Shown here: positions 17,856 to 29,395 of the stretch, piece by piece | Numbering within the stretch: the stretch's first letter is position 1 | Layout: each line of letters starts with the position of its first letter | DNA from: Chloroflexota bacterium | GTDB taxonomy: Bacteria; Chloroflexota; Anaerolineae; Caldilineales; Caldilineaceae | NCBI GenBank assembly: GCA_018969295.1 | Contig: JAGWYN010000003.1 | Coordinates: forward strand, 1 to 64,000 | Direction of reading: 5' to 3' | DNA: 64,000 nt | Translations under genes and position numbers: made by a program | Notes under the pieces: model-generated | Told to the model about the DNA's origin: nothing | The model's input: only the letters and a program-made list of their open reading frames with translations | Database searches by the model: none

Positions 17856-17876
17856 TTTTGTGCAATTTGCACAAAA
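17856..17876. promoter_or_regulatory. Perfect 21-bp palindrome, candidate operator
   Basis: Arms TTTTGTGCAA and TTGCACAAAA flank a single central T. It lies between the divergent molybdopterin oxidoreductase and glnA genes, about 30 bp upstream of the glnA -35. It does not fit the GlnR/TnrA or NtcA consensus sequences, and no T-run or GC stem suggests a terminator. A dimeric regulator site is likely; which protein binds is unknown. Confidence 0.6.
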
Positions 17877-17906
17877 TGTGTAGGCTTGCTTTTGTCTGTT
17901 TTCGCG

Positions 17907-17936
17907 CTGGCAGCAAAGAGCAAACTTTTTTACAAT
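17907..17936 (+). promoter_or_regulatory. Candidate sigma-70-type promoter for first glnA
   Basis: CTGGCA (17907-17912, 4/6) and TACAAT (17931-17936, 5/6) are 18 bp apart, with a predicted start near 17943 and a 50-nt leader to the glnA ATG. The -10 lies in an AT-rich stretch that is unusual for this GC-rich region. Confidence 0.4.
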
Positions 17937-17993
17937 AGATGCAATGCTTATGTCCATATTGATCCTTATTCACGGAGCAGGAGTTAGGAAATT

Positions 17994-19409
<1,416 letters not shown>

Positions 19410-19434
19410 GGAGCCCCCCCACGGGCCGCAGTTC

Positions 19435-19472
19435 AACACCCGTGCCCGGCCAATTGGCCGGGCACGGGTGTT
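19435..19472. terminator. 38-bp perfect palindrome between the two glutamine synthetase genes
   Basis: The 19-nt arm AACACCCGTGCCCGGCCAA is followed immediately by its exact reverse complement, with no spacer. It starts 25 bp after the first glnA stop and can form a very stable GC-rich hairpin. A typical T-run is missing (ttcgcttgt follows). Terminator or transcript-end stabiliser is the simplest reading. Confidence 0.65.
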
Positions 19473-19553
19473 CGCTTGTCAGCTCTATGCTGTCGGCCAA
19501 CAGGGGAAACGCCTCTCTGCCTGGCTGGCGAGGATAGCTCGCCGGAGGACTCG

Positions 19554-20900
19554 ATGAAACCTGACTACAAACCAGAAGATCTGGCCCGTATCGACGAAGT
19601 GATCCGGCGCAATGACATCCGTTTCATTCGTCTTCAATTTTCTGATATCATCGGCAGTTCCAAACAGATCACGATTCCAGTCGACCACTGGGACAACGCC
19701 GTGATGAATGGCGTCTGGTTCGACGGCAGCTCGATCGAAGGGTTTGCCCGGATCGCCGAAAGCGACATGTATCTGCGCCCCGATCTGGACACCTTTATTG
19801 TGATCCCCTGGGAGATGGACCTGTCGACCGCTCGGGTGATCTGCGACGTGCACATGCCAGACGGCACCCCCTTTGCGGGAGACCCCCGATATGTGCTCAA
19901 ACGCCAGCTGGCCAGAGCCGCCAGGCTCGGTCTGGACTACCATGTCGGCCCAGAGCTGGAATTTTTTCTGTTCAAAGTACATGCCAACGGCAATCTGCTG
20001 CCCCTGACCCCGCACGACGAAGCTGGCTATTTCGACATCAGCACCGATCTGGCACACAGTGTCCGGCGCCAGATGGTCGACGCGCTGACAGCGATGGGGA
20101 TCGACGTAGAGGCGTCGCACCATGAGGTGGCCGCTGGCCAGAGCGAGATCGACTTTCGCTACGGCCCGGCGTTGACCGCAGCCGATTCTGCCATCACTTT
20201 TCGGACCACCCTCAAGGCGGTAGCACAGAAAAACGGGCTGCACTGCACCTTCATGCCCAAACCGATCGCCGGGGTCGCAGGGTCGGGCATGCATGTGCAC
20301 CAGAGCCTGTGGGCGCTGGACTCGGGCGAGACGGCCATGTACGACCCGGAGAGCGACTATGGGCTGAGCCAGACCGCGTTGCACTTCATCGCCGGCCAGC
20401 TGGCCCATGCACCCGCACTCACCCCCCTTCTGGCCCCGCTCGTCAACAGCTACAAACGGCTGGTGCCCGGGTACGAAGCACCCGTCTATATCTCCTGGGG
20501 GCGCACCAACCGCAGCGCCCTGATCCGCATCCCACGCATCCCTCCCGGCCGACACAAGAGCACCCGCTGCGAGTTGCGCTGCCCTGACCCGAGCTGCAAT
20601 CCGTATCTGGCCTTTGCCGTCATGCTGGCAGCTGGGCTGGATGGGATCGAAAACCGGCTGGAGCCGCCGCTGCCCGCCGAGGAAGATCTCTATCATATGG
20701 ACGGCCTGCGCGCCGGGCTGGAAATGTTGCCCGGAGATCTGGGCGACGCGCTGGCTGCGCTGAGACAGGACGAGGTGATCCAAGACGCGCTGGGGCAACA
20801 TGTCTACGAACGCTTTGTCGAGGCCAAAACGGTCGAATGGGGAGAGTACCAACGCTGCGTGACACAGTGGGAACTGGACCGCTATTTGAAGCTCTATTGA
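19554..20900 (+). CDS. glnA: Glutamine synthetase type I (short form)
   Basis: 448 aa, close to GSI-alpha enzymes. The ATG at 19554 has GGAGG seven bases upstream. Signatures: WFDGSSIEGFARIAESDM, VGPELEFFLF, CTFMPKPIAGVAGSGMHVHQSLW, NSYKRLVPGYEAPVYISWGRTNRSALIRIP and RCPDPSCNPYLAF. The Arg in the feedback-sensing VPGYEAP-Wxxx-NRSAL region is retained, and there is no adenylylation Tyr loop. It lies 145 bp downstream of a different glnA on the same strand, so two distinct GS subfamilies sit in tandem; they may serve different nitrogen states (inference). Confidence 0.93.
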   Translation: MKPDYKPEDLARIDEVIRRNDIRFIRLQFSDIIGSSKQITIPVDHWDNAVMNGVWFDGSSIEGFARIAESDMYLRPDLDTFIVIPWEMDLSTARVICDVHMPDGTPFAGDPRYVLKRQLARAARLGLDYHVGPELEFFLFKVHANGNLLPLTPHDEAGYFDISTDLAHSVRRQMVDALTAMGIDVEASHHEVAAGQSEIDFRYGPALTAADSAITFRTTLKAVAQKNGLHCTFMPKPIAGVAGSGMHVHQSLWALDSGETAMYDPESDYGLSQTALHFIAGQLAHAPALTPLLAPLVNSYKRLVPGYEAPVYISWGRTNRSALIRIPRIPPGRHKSTRCELRCPDPSCNPYLAFAVMLAAGLDGIENRLEPPLPAEEDLYHMDGLRAGLEMLPGDLGDALAALRQDEVIQDALGQHVYERFVEAKTVEWGEYQRCVTQWELDRYLKLY

Positions 20901-20993
20901 TGCTGCCGGAGTCGCTGCCGGACATCGACCCGGTCGGTCTGGCCAGCACAGCGTCCTGCTTTCTGCCCGACCGCTCCAGACAACTGCGTTCCG

Positions 20994-22601
20994 ATGAAGC
21001 AAGCATCTTTCAAGGCCGCGTTCCCGCTGGCCGGGCTGGTCGTGGCAGCCGGGCTCGCCCTGCGCTTCTGGCAGATCGGAGACGCCGGCCTCTGGCTGGA
21101 CGAGGCCTTCAGCCTCTGGATGGGAAGCCAGAGGCTGACAGAGATGGCTGGCTGGCTGGCCCGGATCGACCAGCATCCCCCTCTTTACTACGCGCTGCTG
21201 CATGGCTGGCTGGCCGGGGGCAGCGGGGAGGGCTGGGTGCGGGCGTTTTCGGCACTGTGCAGCGTGGCCACGATCCCGCTCTTTTATGCCGCAGTCCGTC
21301 TCCTGCAGGGGCCCCAAACTGCGCAGGTGGCTGCTCTGATCCTGGCCGTGGCCCCCTTCCATGTGCGTTATGCGCAAGAAGCGCGCATGTACGCGTTGCT
21401 GACTTTGCTGGTCGCGGCCGTGCTCCTCTGTCTGGCCCTGCTGGTGCACCCCAGACCCGCCGCGCCCAGGCAGCCTGTCGCGCGACGGGCAGCCTGGGCA
21501 GGCTATGTGCTGTTCAGCGCGGCCACCTTGCTGACCCACAACACCGCAGTGCTCTTCCTGCTGGCGCTCAATTTCTGCTTTGTCAGCTGGTGGGTGTGGG
21601 AACAGTGCCAGAGACAGCCGCCCCCACCGGGGGAGTACCTCCTCCAGCGCCCGGCACCCCTTCCTTGGTGCATGGCCCAAGGAGCCATCTTTTTGCTCTG
21701 GCTGCCTTGGGCCGCCCCCTTTGTGCAGCAGAGCCAGGGAGTCCTCCAACAGTTCTGGATCCCTGCCCCTACGCCAGAGAGCGTGCTGCAGGCGCTGCAA
21801 AACCTGACGACTGGCGGGGCTGACAGCAGATGGACGACCGCCCTCTTTTGGTTTTTCTGCGTACCGTTGACAGCAGTAGGGGGCTGGACACTGCGCCGAC
21901 AGGGGCCTCGGCTGTTGCTGTGGCTGGCGTTGTGGCTGATCCCGTTCGCCGGCGAGCTGGCAGTCAGCCTGGTTCGCCCGATTTTTTCCGACCGCACCCT
22001 GATCGGGGCGTCCCTGCCGATCTACGTGCTGTGGGCCACCGGGATCGTGCGTTGGCGGCGGCCGGTGCAGGCAGGGTTGCTGCTGCTGCTGCTGGCAGGC
22101 GAAAGCGCCGTGCTGGTCAGCCATTTTCAACTGTCACGCAAAGAAGAATGGCGCGAGGCTGCTGCCTACGTCGCCCGCCAGCTGGAGCCCGGGGACCTGC
22201 TTCTTTTCAACGCGACCTGGGTGCAGATTCCCTTCGACTATTATTTCGAGCAATCTGCACTGACCGCCGAACGACGCGGGGTCCCTGTGGATCTCTTCGA
22301 CGCCGGGCTGTTGGAACCGATCATGGCCGAACAGGATCTGCCTCGGCTGACAGAACTGACCGCCGGCCGCTCCCGGGTCTGGCTGATCTACAGCCACGAC
22401 TGGTACACAGACCCGCACAAATTGATCCCCACCCATCTACAAAAAAATCTGGACTGGGTAGAACGCCGGAGCTTCTATGGGCTGGAGCTGCGGCTGTATT
22501 GCCGTCGGTGCTCCGACTGCCGACCAGGCGAAGGCCGAGCCCCCCCCAATTCTTGTTCAACATCAGACCGGGCATGCTTTGACACACTCCTCCAACTTTG
22601 A
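20994..22601 (+). CDS. Glycosyltransferase family 39-like integral membrane protein
   Basis: 535 aa. The N-terminal GDAGLWLDEAFSLWMG and RIDQHPPLYYALLHGWLAG carry the acidic loop motif (DE) and the following Q/HPP motif of ArnT/PMT-type GT-C glycosyltransferases, which use polyprenyl-phosphate sugars on the outer membrane face. About ten hydrophobic segments are visible, then a soluble C-terminal domain (from about residue 385). No gene nearby identifies the acceptor. The Arg/Asp-rich C-terminus overlaps the promoter of the downstream oxidase cluster. Family-level call only. Confidence 0.8.
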   Translation: MKQASFKAAFPLAGLVVAAGLALRFWQIGDAGLWLDEAFSLWMGSQRLTEMAGWLARIDQHPPLYYALLHGWLAGGSGEGWVRAFSALCSVATIPLFYAAVRLLQGPQTAQVAALILAVAPFHVRYAQEARMYALLTLLVAAVLLCLALLVHPRPAAPRQPVARRAAWAGYVLFSAATLLTHNTAVLFLLALNFCFVSWWVWEQCQRQPPPPGEYLLQRPAPLPWCMAQGAIFLLWLPWAAPFVQQSQGVLQQFWIPAPTPESVLQALQNLTTGGADSRWTTALFWFFCVPLTAVGGWTLRRQGPRLLLWLALWLIPFAGELAVSLVRPIFSDRTLIGASLPIYVLWATGIVRWRRPVQAGLLLLLLAGESAVLVSHFQLSRKEEWREAAAYVARQLEPGDLLLFNATWVQIPFDYYFEQSALTAERRGVPVDLFDAGLLEPIMAEQDLPRLTELTAGRSRVWLIYSHDWYTDPHKLIPTHLQKNLDWVERRSFYGLELRLYCRRCSDCRPGEGRAPPNSCSTSDRACFDTLLQL

Positions 22602-22607
22602 TAAGAT
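22579..22607 (+). promoter_or_regulatory. Promoter for the cytochrome oxidase cluster
   Basis: TTGACA (22579-22584, consensus -35) and TAAGAT (22602-22607, 4/6) are 17 bp apart. It overlaps the end of the GT39 gene and should start transcription near 22614, about 84 nt before the first small membrane-protein gene. Confidence 0.6.
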
Positions 22608-22697
22608 TTCGTCACTTTGCAGGCAGATGACATGTACAGCCCGCTCTGTTTACAGGGGCTGCAGAGCAGAGAGCTGCAAAGCACAGTCAGAGTAAAG

Positions 22698-23063
22698 ATG
22701 CGGCAATCAGGGATGCGTTACTGGGGCACAGGTGGAATTCTGGCGGGCGTCATCATCTGGCTGGTCGCCAGCTATGTGCCTGCACTGGCCGACTGGCTGC
22801 CCGACTGGCGTTTTGACCCTGCCTGGACAGAGCCCCTGTTTGGTTGGCTGGCAGTCACCACACTGATCCTCTTTTTGTTTCTCCAAGGCGATCTGCTGCG
22901 TGTGACCGCTCGCTGGTTCGACCAGCCCCGTCACACACCGCTCGCCAAAACCCTGAACCAGTTTGGCCTGCGCCGCACCCGCGAGATTTTCTGGACAGCG
23001 CTGCCGCTGTTGGCGACAGCACTGCTGCTTTGGTGGCTGCTGATTGGCTACCCGCTTACTTGA
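22698..23063 (+). CDS. Small three-helix membrane protein ahead of the oxidase genes
   Basis: 121 aa from ATG 22698, chosen because the protein then begins just before the first membrane segment; an ATG at 22617 is in frame but adds a non-conserved-looking tail. Three hydrophobic segments: GGILAGVIIWLVASYVPALA, GWLAVTTLILFLFLQGDLL and FWTALPLLATALLLWWLLIG. No family recognised. Its place between the cluster promoter and ctaC suggests a role in the oxidase, for instance as an accessory or assembly protein (inference). Confidence 0.6.
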   Translation: MRQSGMRYWGTGGILAGVIIWLVASYVPALADWLPDWRFDPAWTEPLFGWLAVTTLILFLFLQGDLLRVTARWFDQPRHTPLAKTLNQFGLRRTREIFWTALPLLATALLLWWLLIGYPLT

Positions 23064-23186
23064 CAGCGGGCTGGCAGTGCAGAATAATAGATGGGCTGTA
23101 TGCACAAAGATTGCACAATGTGATTCCAGGGAAACCGCCCTGGCGGACAGAATTCGACAGTTTCGAGGAGTAGCCAAGCAAGGTTT

Positions 23187-23936
23187 ATGCTAAAACTGCC
23201 ACAGTCTTCTACAGACCGCAAGCACTTTGTCATCGTTGGGGCACTGGTGTTGGTCGTGACCGTTCTTCTGGGGTTTGCGTTGCTGGCAATTCTGCCGGTC
23301 AAAGCGCAATCTTCGGTGCAGGCCGAGCCGATCCGCTGGCTCTTCCAGCTGCACATCTGGCTGATCGCCTTTCTTTTTGCGCTGGTCAGCGTTTTTATGT
23401 TTTATGCCCTTTTCGTCTTCCGCAGGCGCAAACACGATACCTCTGAGGGCGAGCATTTTGAGGGAAACACTGTTTTGGAGATTCTCTGGACAGTGGTGCC
23501 GTTGGTGCTGGTCGTCATCTTCTCGTTTATCGGCTTGCAGACGCTGCAGCAGACCACCAGCGGCGGCGACGATATCCGGGTCGAGGCGGTCGGCTTCCAG
23601 TGGGCCTGGACTTTCAACTACCCCAATGGGGTGACCAGCGCCGAAATGGTGCTGCCCGTGAACAAACCAGCGCTGATCTCGCTCACCTCAACCGACGTAA
23701 TCCACTCCTTCTGGGTCGCAGAATGGGGCCCCAAGCAAGATCTGGTCCCTGGCATGCGCACGCAGCTGCATGTAACCCCTACCGAGGTCGGCGAGTACAA
23801 GCTGAACTGTGCTGAGCTGTGTGGCCTGACCCACTGGAACATGGTGGCAACGGTGCGCGTGGTCCCTGAAGCAGAGTACACCGCCTGGATGGAACAAAAA
23901 ATTGCCGAACAGAACATCGAAGTCGTCAGCCGTTAG
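23187..23936 (+). CDS. ctaC: Cytochrome c oxidase subunit II
   Basis: 249 aa. Two N-terminal transmembrane helices (about 14-38 and 52-78) are followed by a cupredoxin domain exposed outside the membrane. All CuA ligands are present: H173, C208, E210, C212, H216 and M219 (CAELCGLTHWNM), and the aromatic electron-entry patch reads GFQWAWTFNYP. It accepts electrons from cytochrome c and passes them to subunit I. There is no fused cytochrome c domain, so it differs from true caa3 subunit II. No lipobox was seen. It leads the structural genes ctaC-ctaD-subIV-ctaE. Confidence 0.96.
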   Translation: MLKLPQSSTDRKHFVIVGALVLVVTVLLGFALLAILPVKAQSSVQAEPIRWLFQLHIWLIAFLFALVSVFMFYALFVFRRRKHDTSEGEHFEGNTVLEILWTVVPLVLVVIFSFIGLQTLQQTTSGGDDIRVEAVGFQWAWTFNYPNGVTSAEMVLPVNKPALISLTSTDVIHSFWVAEWGPKQDLVPGMRTQLHVTPTEVGEYKLNCAELCGLTHWNMVATVRVVPEAEYTAWMEQKIAEQNIEVVSR

Positions 23937-23961
23937 GCGGCTGCAAGGATAAGCGTTCAAG

Positions 23962-24051
23962 ACACACGGGCGTAACACACACGGGCGTAACACACACGGG
24001 CGTAACACACACGGGCGTAACACACACGGGCGTAACACACACGGGCGTAAC
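23962..24051. repeat. 15-bp tandem repeat, six perfect copies, in the ctaD leader
   Basis: The unit acacacgggcgtaac is repeated exactly six times with no variation and ends directly at the ribosome site gaggag of ctaD (ATG 24067). It fills most of the ctaC-ctaD gap. Perfect identity suggests recent expansion and possible copy-number variation. Confidence 0.95.
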
Positions 24052-24066
24052 GAGGAGAATCAAACG

Positions 24067-25929
<1,863 letters not shown>

Positions 25930-26017
25930 ACGCTCTGAAAATGCCGCACGCTGTGGAGAAGCACCTGCTGCCAGGAGTTCTCCACAGCTGACCGTTTGAG
26001 GACAAGGAGAGAGTGCA

Positions 26018-26215
26018 ATGTTGAAACAGAACGGGTATGGGATCGTCGTTTTCATCGGGGTGCTTCTGGCGATCCTGACCGTGGTCGAGTATTTTATGGG
26101 GCTCTACCACGTCGGCGCTACGCTGCTGATGTTGATGGCAGCGCTCAAGGCGATTCTGGTTCTTTATTTTTTCATGCATGTCAGCCGACTTTGGACGGCA
26201 GAAGGAGATCATTGA
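26018..26215 (+). CDS. Cytochrome c oxidase subunit IV-like small membrane protein
   Basis: 65 aa with two transmembrane helices: YGIVVFIGVLLAILTVVEYF and ATLLMLMAALKAILVLYFFM, the latter ending in the LYFFMHVSR motif typical of the bacterial subunit IV / COX4_pro family. Ribosome site AAGGAGAG lies eight bases upstream. It sits between ctaD and ctaE, with only 3 bp to ctaE, so the two are translationally linked. In this family it stabilises the CuB site or the subunit III interface (family knowledge). Confidence 0.88.
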   Translation: MLKQNGYGIVVFIGVLLAILTVVEYFMGLYHVGATLLMLMAALKAILVLYFFMHVSRLWTAEGDH

Positions 26216-26218
26216 TCC

Positions 26219-26878
26219 ATGGCTGCTGTCACCACTCCGGCCCATGCCCCGCTGGGACATGCCCACGCATCTCACGCCGACACCCCCCACGCTGATCACG
26301 ACAATTTTGCTGCCCAGCTGCGCATGAACCGGCTGGGCCTTTGGCTCTTCTTTATTTCTGAAGCCTTTTTGTTTGGTGGGTTGCTGGCAGCTCGCTTTTA
26401 TCTCTGGGGCGGTACCCGCCCTGAACTGGACCAGAACATCGGCCTGATCGTGACCTCCATGCTGCTGGTCAGCAGCATCTCCATGCGCATCGCCGAGACC
26501 GCCATGGAACGTGGAAACCGCAAGGCGTTCTCTTTTTTCATTCTGCTCACGGCGATCTTCGGGCTGATCTTTATGGGTGGGGTGATGGTCTTCGAATGGG
26601 GCCTTTTCCCTGCCATCTACCAGGGCCATCTGACCCCGTGGGGGGACAAGTATGGAGCGATCGTCTTTGCAATGACCGGAATGCACGCCCTGCATGTGAT
26701 TTCAGGGGTTGCTTTCATTTTGATCGTCTGGAATCTGGCCCGCAAAGGCCATTTCTCCAAGGAACGCCACTGGGGCGTTGAAGCCTGCGCCATCTACTGG
26801 CACTATGTCGACGTCGTCTGGATCTTTTTCTATCCAGCCCTCTATCTGATCGGCAACGTCGCTCACGTGACACACTGA
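26219..26878 (+). CDS. ctaE: Cytochrome c oxidase subunit III
   Basis: 219 aa. After a His-rich N-terminus (about residues 8-28), five transmembrane helices follow, fewer than the seven of mitochondrial-type subunit III and typical of bacterial caa3/A2 oxidases. Motifs: LWLFFISEAFLFGGLLAARF, ALHVISGVAFI and HWGVEACAIYWHYVDVVWIF, the hallmark WHxVDxVWxxxxxxxY segment near the end. It protects proton uptake in subunit I (family knowledge). The ribosome site AGAAGGAG lies within the end of the subunit IV gene. Confidence 0.95.
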   Translation: MAAVTTPAHAPLGHAHASHADTPHADHDNFAAQLRMNRLGLWLFFISEAFLFGGLLAARFYLWGGTRPELDQNIGLIVTSMLLVSSISMRIAETAMERGNRKAFSFFILLTAIFGLIFMGGVMVFEWGLFPAIYQGHLTPWGDKYGAIVFAMTGMHALHVISGVAFILIVWNLARKGHFSKERHWGVEACAIYWHYVDVVWIFFYPALYLIGNVAHVTH

Positions 26879-26989
26879 GCGACGGCAGGCACTTTCGTGC
26901 GGAGCGCAGGTGTGGACACCTCTCCGCCCTGCGTATGGTTTGTCTGGCGGGGGCTGTCGGCGTGTGCCGCCCCCCGGTGAGGCGACTCG

Positions 26990-27894
<905 letters not shown>

Positions 27895-27898
<4 letters not shown>

Positions 27899-28458
27899 AG
27901 CAGCTGAAGTGGCTCGCCAGAGGCGTGCTGGTGGCAGCGATCTGCTGCATTCCCAGCCTGGCAGCAGCGCACGGAGGCGGCACCCCCCAGATCACCGACC
28001 TGCCAGCCGGCCCGTACCGCTTGTTTGCCTGGACCAGCCCTGACCCCTGGCGGGCAGAGAGTGCCGCCCACATCACGGTGGCCGTCACACGTGTCGACGA
28101 CCAAGGCCAGACCTTTCCGGTAGCTGGGGCAGCGGTGCGCGTGGGGCTGGCAGCTGCCGACGGGGCAGCACAACAGATGGAACTGGCTGCGACGCCGGTC
28201 AGCGCAGTCGCCACGGGTTTCTACGAGGCCGACCACCCCTTGCCCGCTGCGGGTCCCTGGGAGGTCTCAGTCCAGGTCGAAGGCGAAGCAGGCAAGGGGG
28301 TGGTCTCCTTTGTGGTGCACGCCGAGCCGGCTGCTGCCGTCAACTGGCCGCTTTGGATCGGTGCGGCTGTGGCCTTGCTGGCCCTGGCCGGCATTCTGGG
28401 CACACGTCGCCCTCCCCTTGCAGCGAAAATCGCCGGTGTCAGGCCGGCGCCACAGTAG
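27895..28458 (+). CDS. Exported YtkA/FixH-like protein with C-terminal membrane anchor
   Basis: 187 aa. N-terminal signal peptide (KWLARGVLVAAICCIPSLAAAHG), a beta-sandwich region of about 115 residues with DPWRAESAAHITVAVTRVDDQG and GFYEADHPLPAAGPWEVSVQVEG, and one C-terminal helix (LWIGAAVALLALAGILG). The layout resembles the YtkA/FixH-like Ig-fold proteins found near copper oxidase genes. Coupled to ctaG by an ATGA overlap and followed 11 bp later by SURF1. A role in copper delivery or oxidase assembly is inferred; no Met/His-rich copper motif is obvious. Confidence 0.7.
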
Positions 28459-28469
28459 ACAGGAGCTCC

Positions 28470-29348
28470 ATGTACCTACTTAAATTGTTCAGCCGCCAAT
28501 GGATTTTGTGGACAGTCGCTGCTGTGCTGATGATGGCACTCTTTGTCCGGCTGGGCTTCTGGCAGCTGGATCGCCTGGAACAGAAACGGGCGTACAACAC
28601 CACATTGTCGACACGCTGGCATCAGGAGCCCTTCAACCTCAGCCAGGAGTCGCTGCCCGCTGCGTTGGAGAGCCTGGAATACCGGCGTGTCACGGCCACC
28701 GGCACCTTCGACTATGCCCACCAGATCGTGCTCAAAAGCCAGGTCTATCGGGACGCAGTCGGAATCGTGCTGGTCACCCCCTTTGTGCTGGCGGAAAACC
28801 GAGCGGTGCTGGTGGCGCGCGGCTGGGTTCCACTCGACCGCAGCGCCCCCCAGTTCTGGCCCGAGCTTGAAGAGCCCGCGGGAGCGCCGCTGCTGGGGCT
28901 GCTGCGCCCCTCTCAAAGCAGACCGGGGGCAGAGTCACCGGGGGCAGAGTCACCGGGGGCAGAGTCACCGGGGGCAGAGTCACCGGGGGCAGAGTCACCG
29001 GGGGCAGAGTCGTCCACCCCACAGGCTGAATGGTACCGGATCGACATCCCTGCCATCCAGCAGCAGATGCCCTATCAACTGGAGCCGGTCTGGCTCCAGC
29101 AGCTGCCCGAGCCGGCCCGACCGACCGACCGCCTGCCCATCCGCGAAGAGCCCACAGCATTGGACTCCAGCACCCACCTGGGCTACGCCGTACAGTGGTT
29201 TTCGTTTGCTGTCATCACTGGCTTTGGCTATATAATGCTGGTACGATTTCGAGAACGGCGGCTTGCGGTGGCCCCGCTTCCCCCACTTCCGGCTGCCGAC
29301 GCCGACGGCGGTGAGTCGGCGGACCCACAGAGCCCTGCACTGGCCTAG
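28470..29348 (+). CDS. SURF1-family cytochrome oxidase biogenesis protein
   Basis: 292 aa. SURF1 proteins help deliver heme a to subunit I. Features: first helix WILWTVAAVLMMALFVRLGFWQLDRLEQK, the LEYRRVTATGTFDYAHQIVLK strand pair, VLVARGWVPLDR, and the C-terminal helix HLGYAVQWFSFAVITGFGYIMLV, all family hallmarks. Unusually, a run of six PGAES repeats, encoded by a 15-bp minisatellite, is inserted in the extracytoplasmic domain before residues EWYRIDIPAIQQQ. ATG 28470 has AGGAG upstream. Confidence 0.93.
   Translation: MYLLKLFSRQWILWTVAAVLMMALFVRLGFWQLDRLEQKRAYNTTLSTRWHQEPFNLSQESLPAALESLEYRRVTATGTFDYAHQIVLKSQVYRDAVGIVLVTPFVLAENRAVLVARGWVPLDRSAPQFWPELEEPAGAPLLGLLRPSQSRPGAESPGAESPGAESPGAESPGAESPGAESSTPQAEWYRIDIPAIQQQMPYQLEPVWLQQLPEPARPTDRLPIREEPTALDSSTHLGYAVQWFSFAVITGFGYIMLVRFRERRLAVAPLPPLPAADADGGESADPQSPALA
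28923..29012. repeat. 15-bp coding minisatellite in SURF1, six copies
   Basis: The unit ccgggggcagagtca is repeated six times in frame (last base of the final copy differs), encoding PGAES six times. Same period and copy number as the ctaD leader repeat 5 kb upstream, but an unrelated sequence. Confidence 0.95.
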
Positions 29349-29395
29349 ACATGCTGGGCATGCCGACGCAACAAAGCGGTGAAACACAAAGAGCT

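Noticed and set aside
17856..17876. Terminator for an upstream gene
   Set aside because: The palindrome is AT-rich at its ends, lies between divergent genes and would terminate no known transcript; an operator is more likely.
23962..24051. CRISPR array
   Set aside because: Direct repeats are contiguous without spacers, and no cas genes are present. The same holds for the arrays at 28923, 52488, 59121 and 63779.
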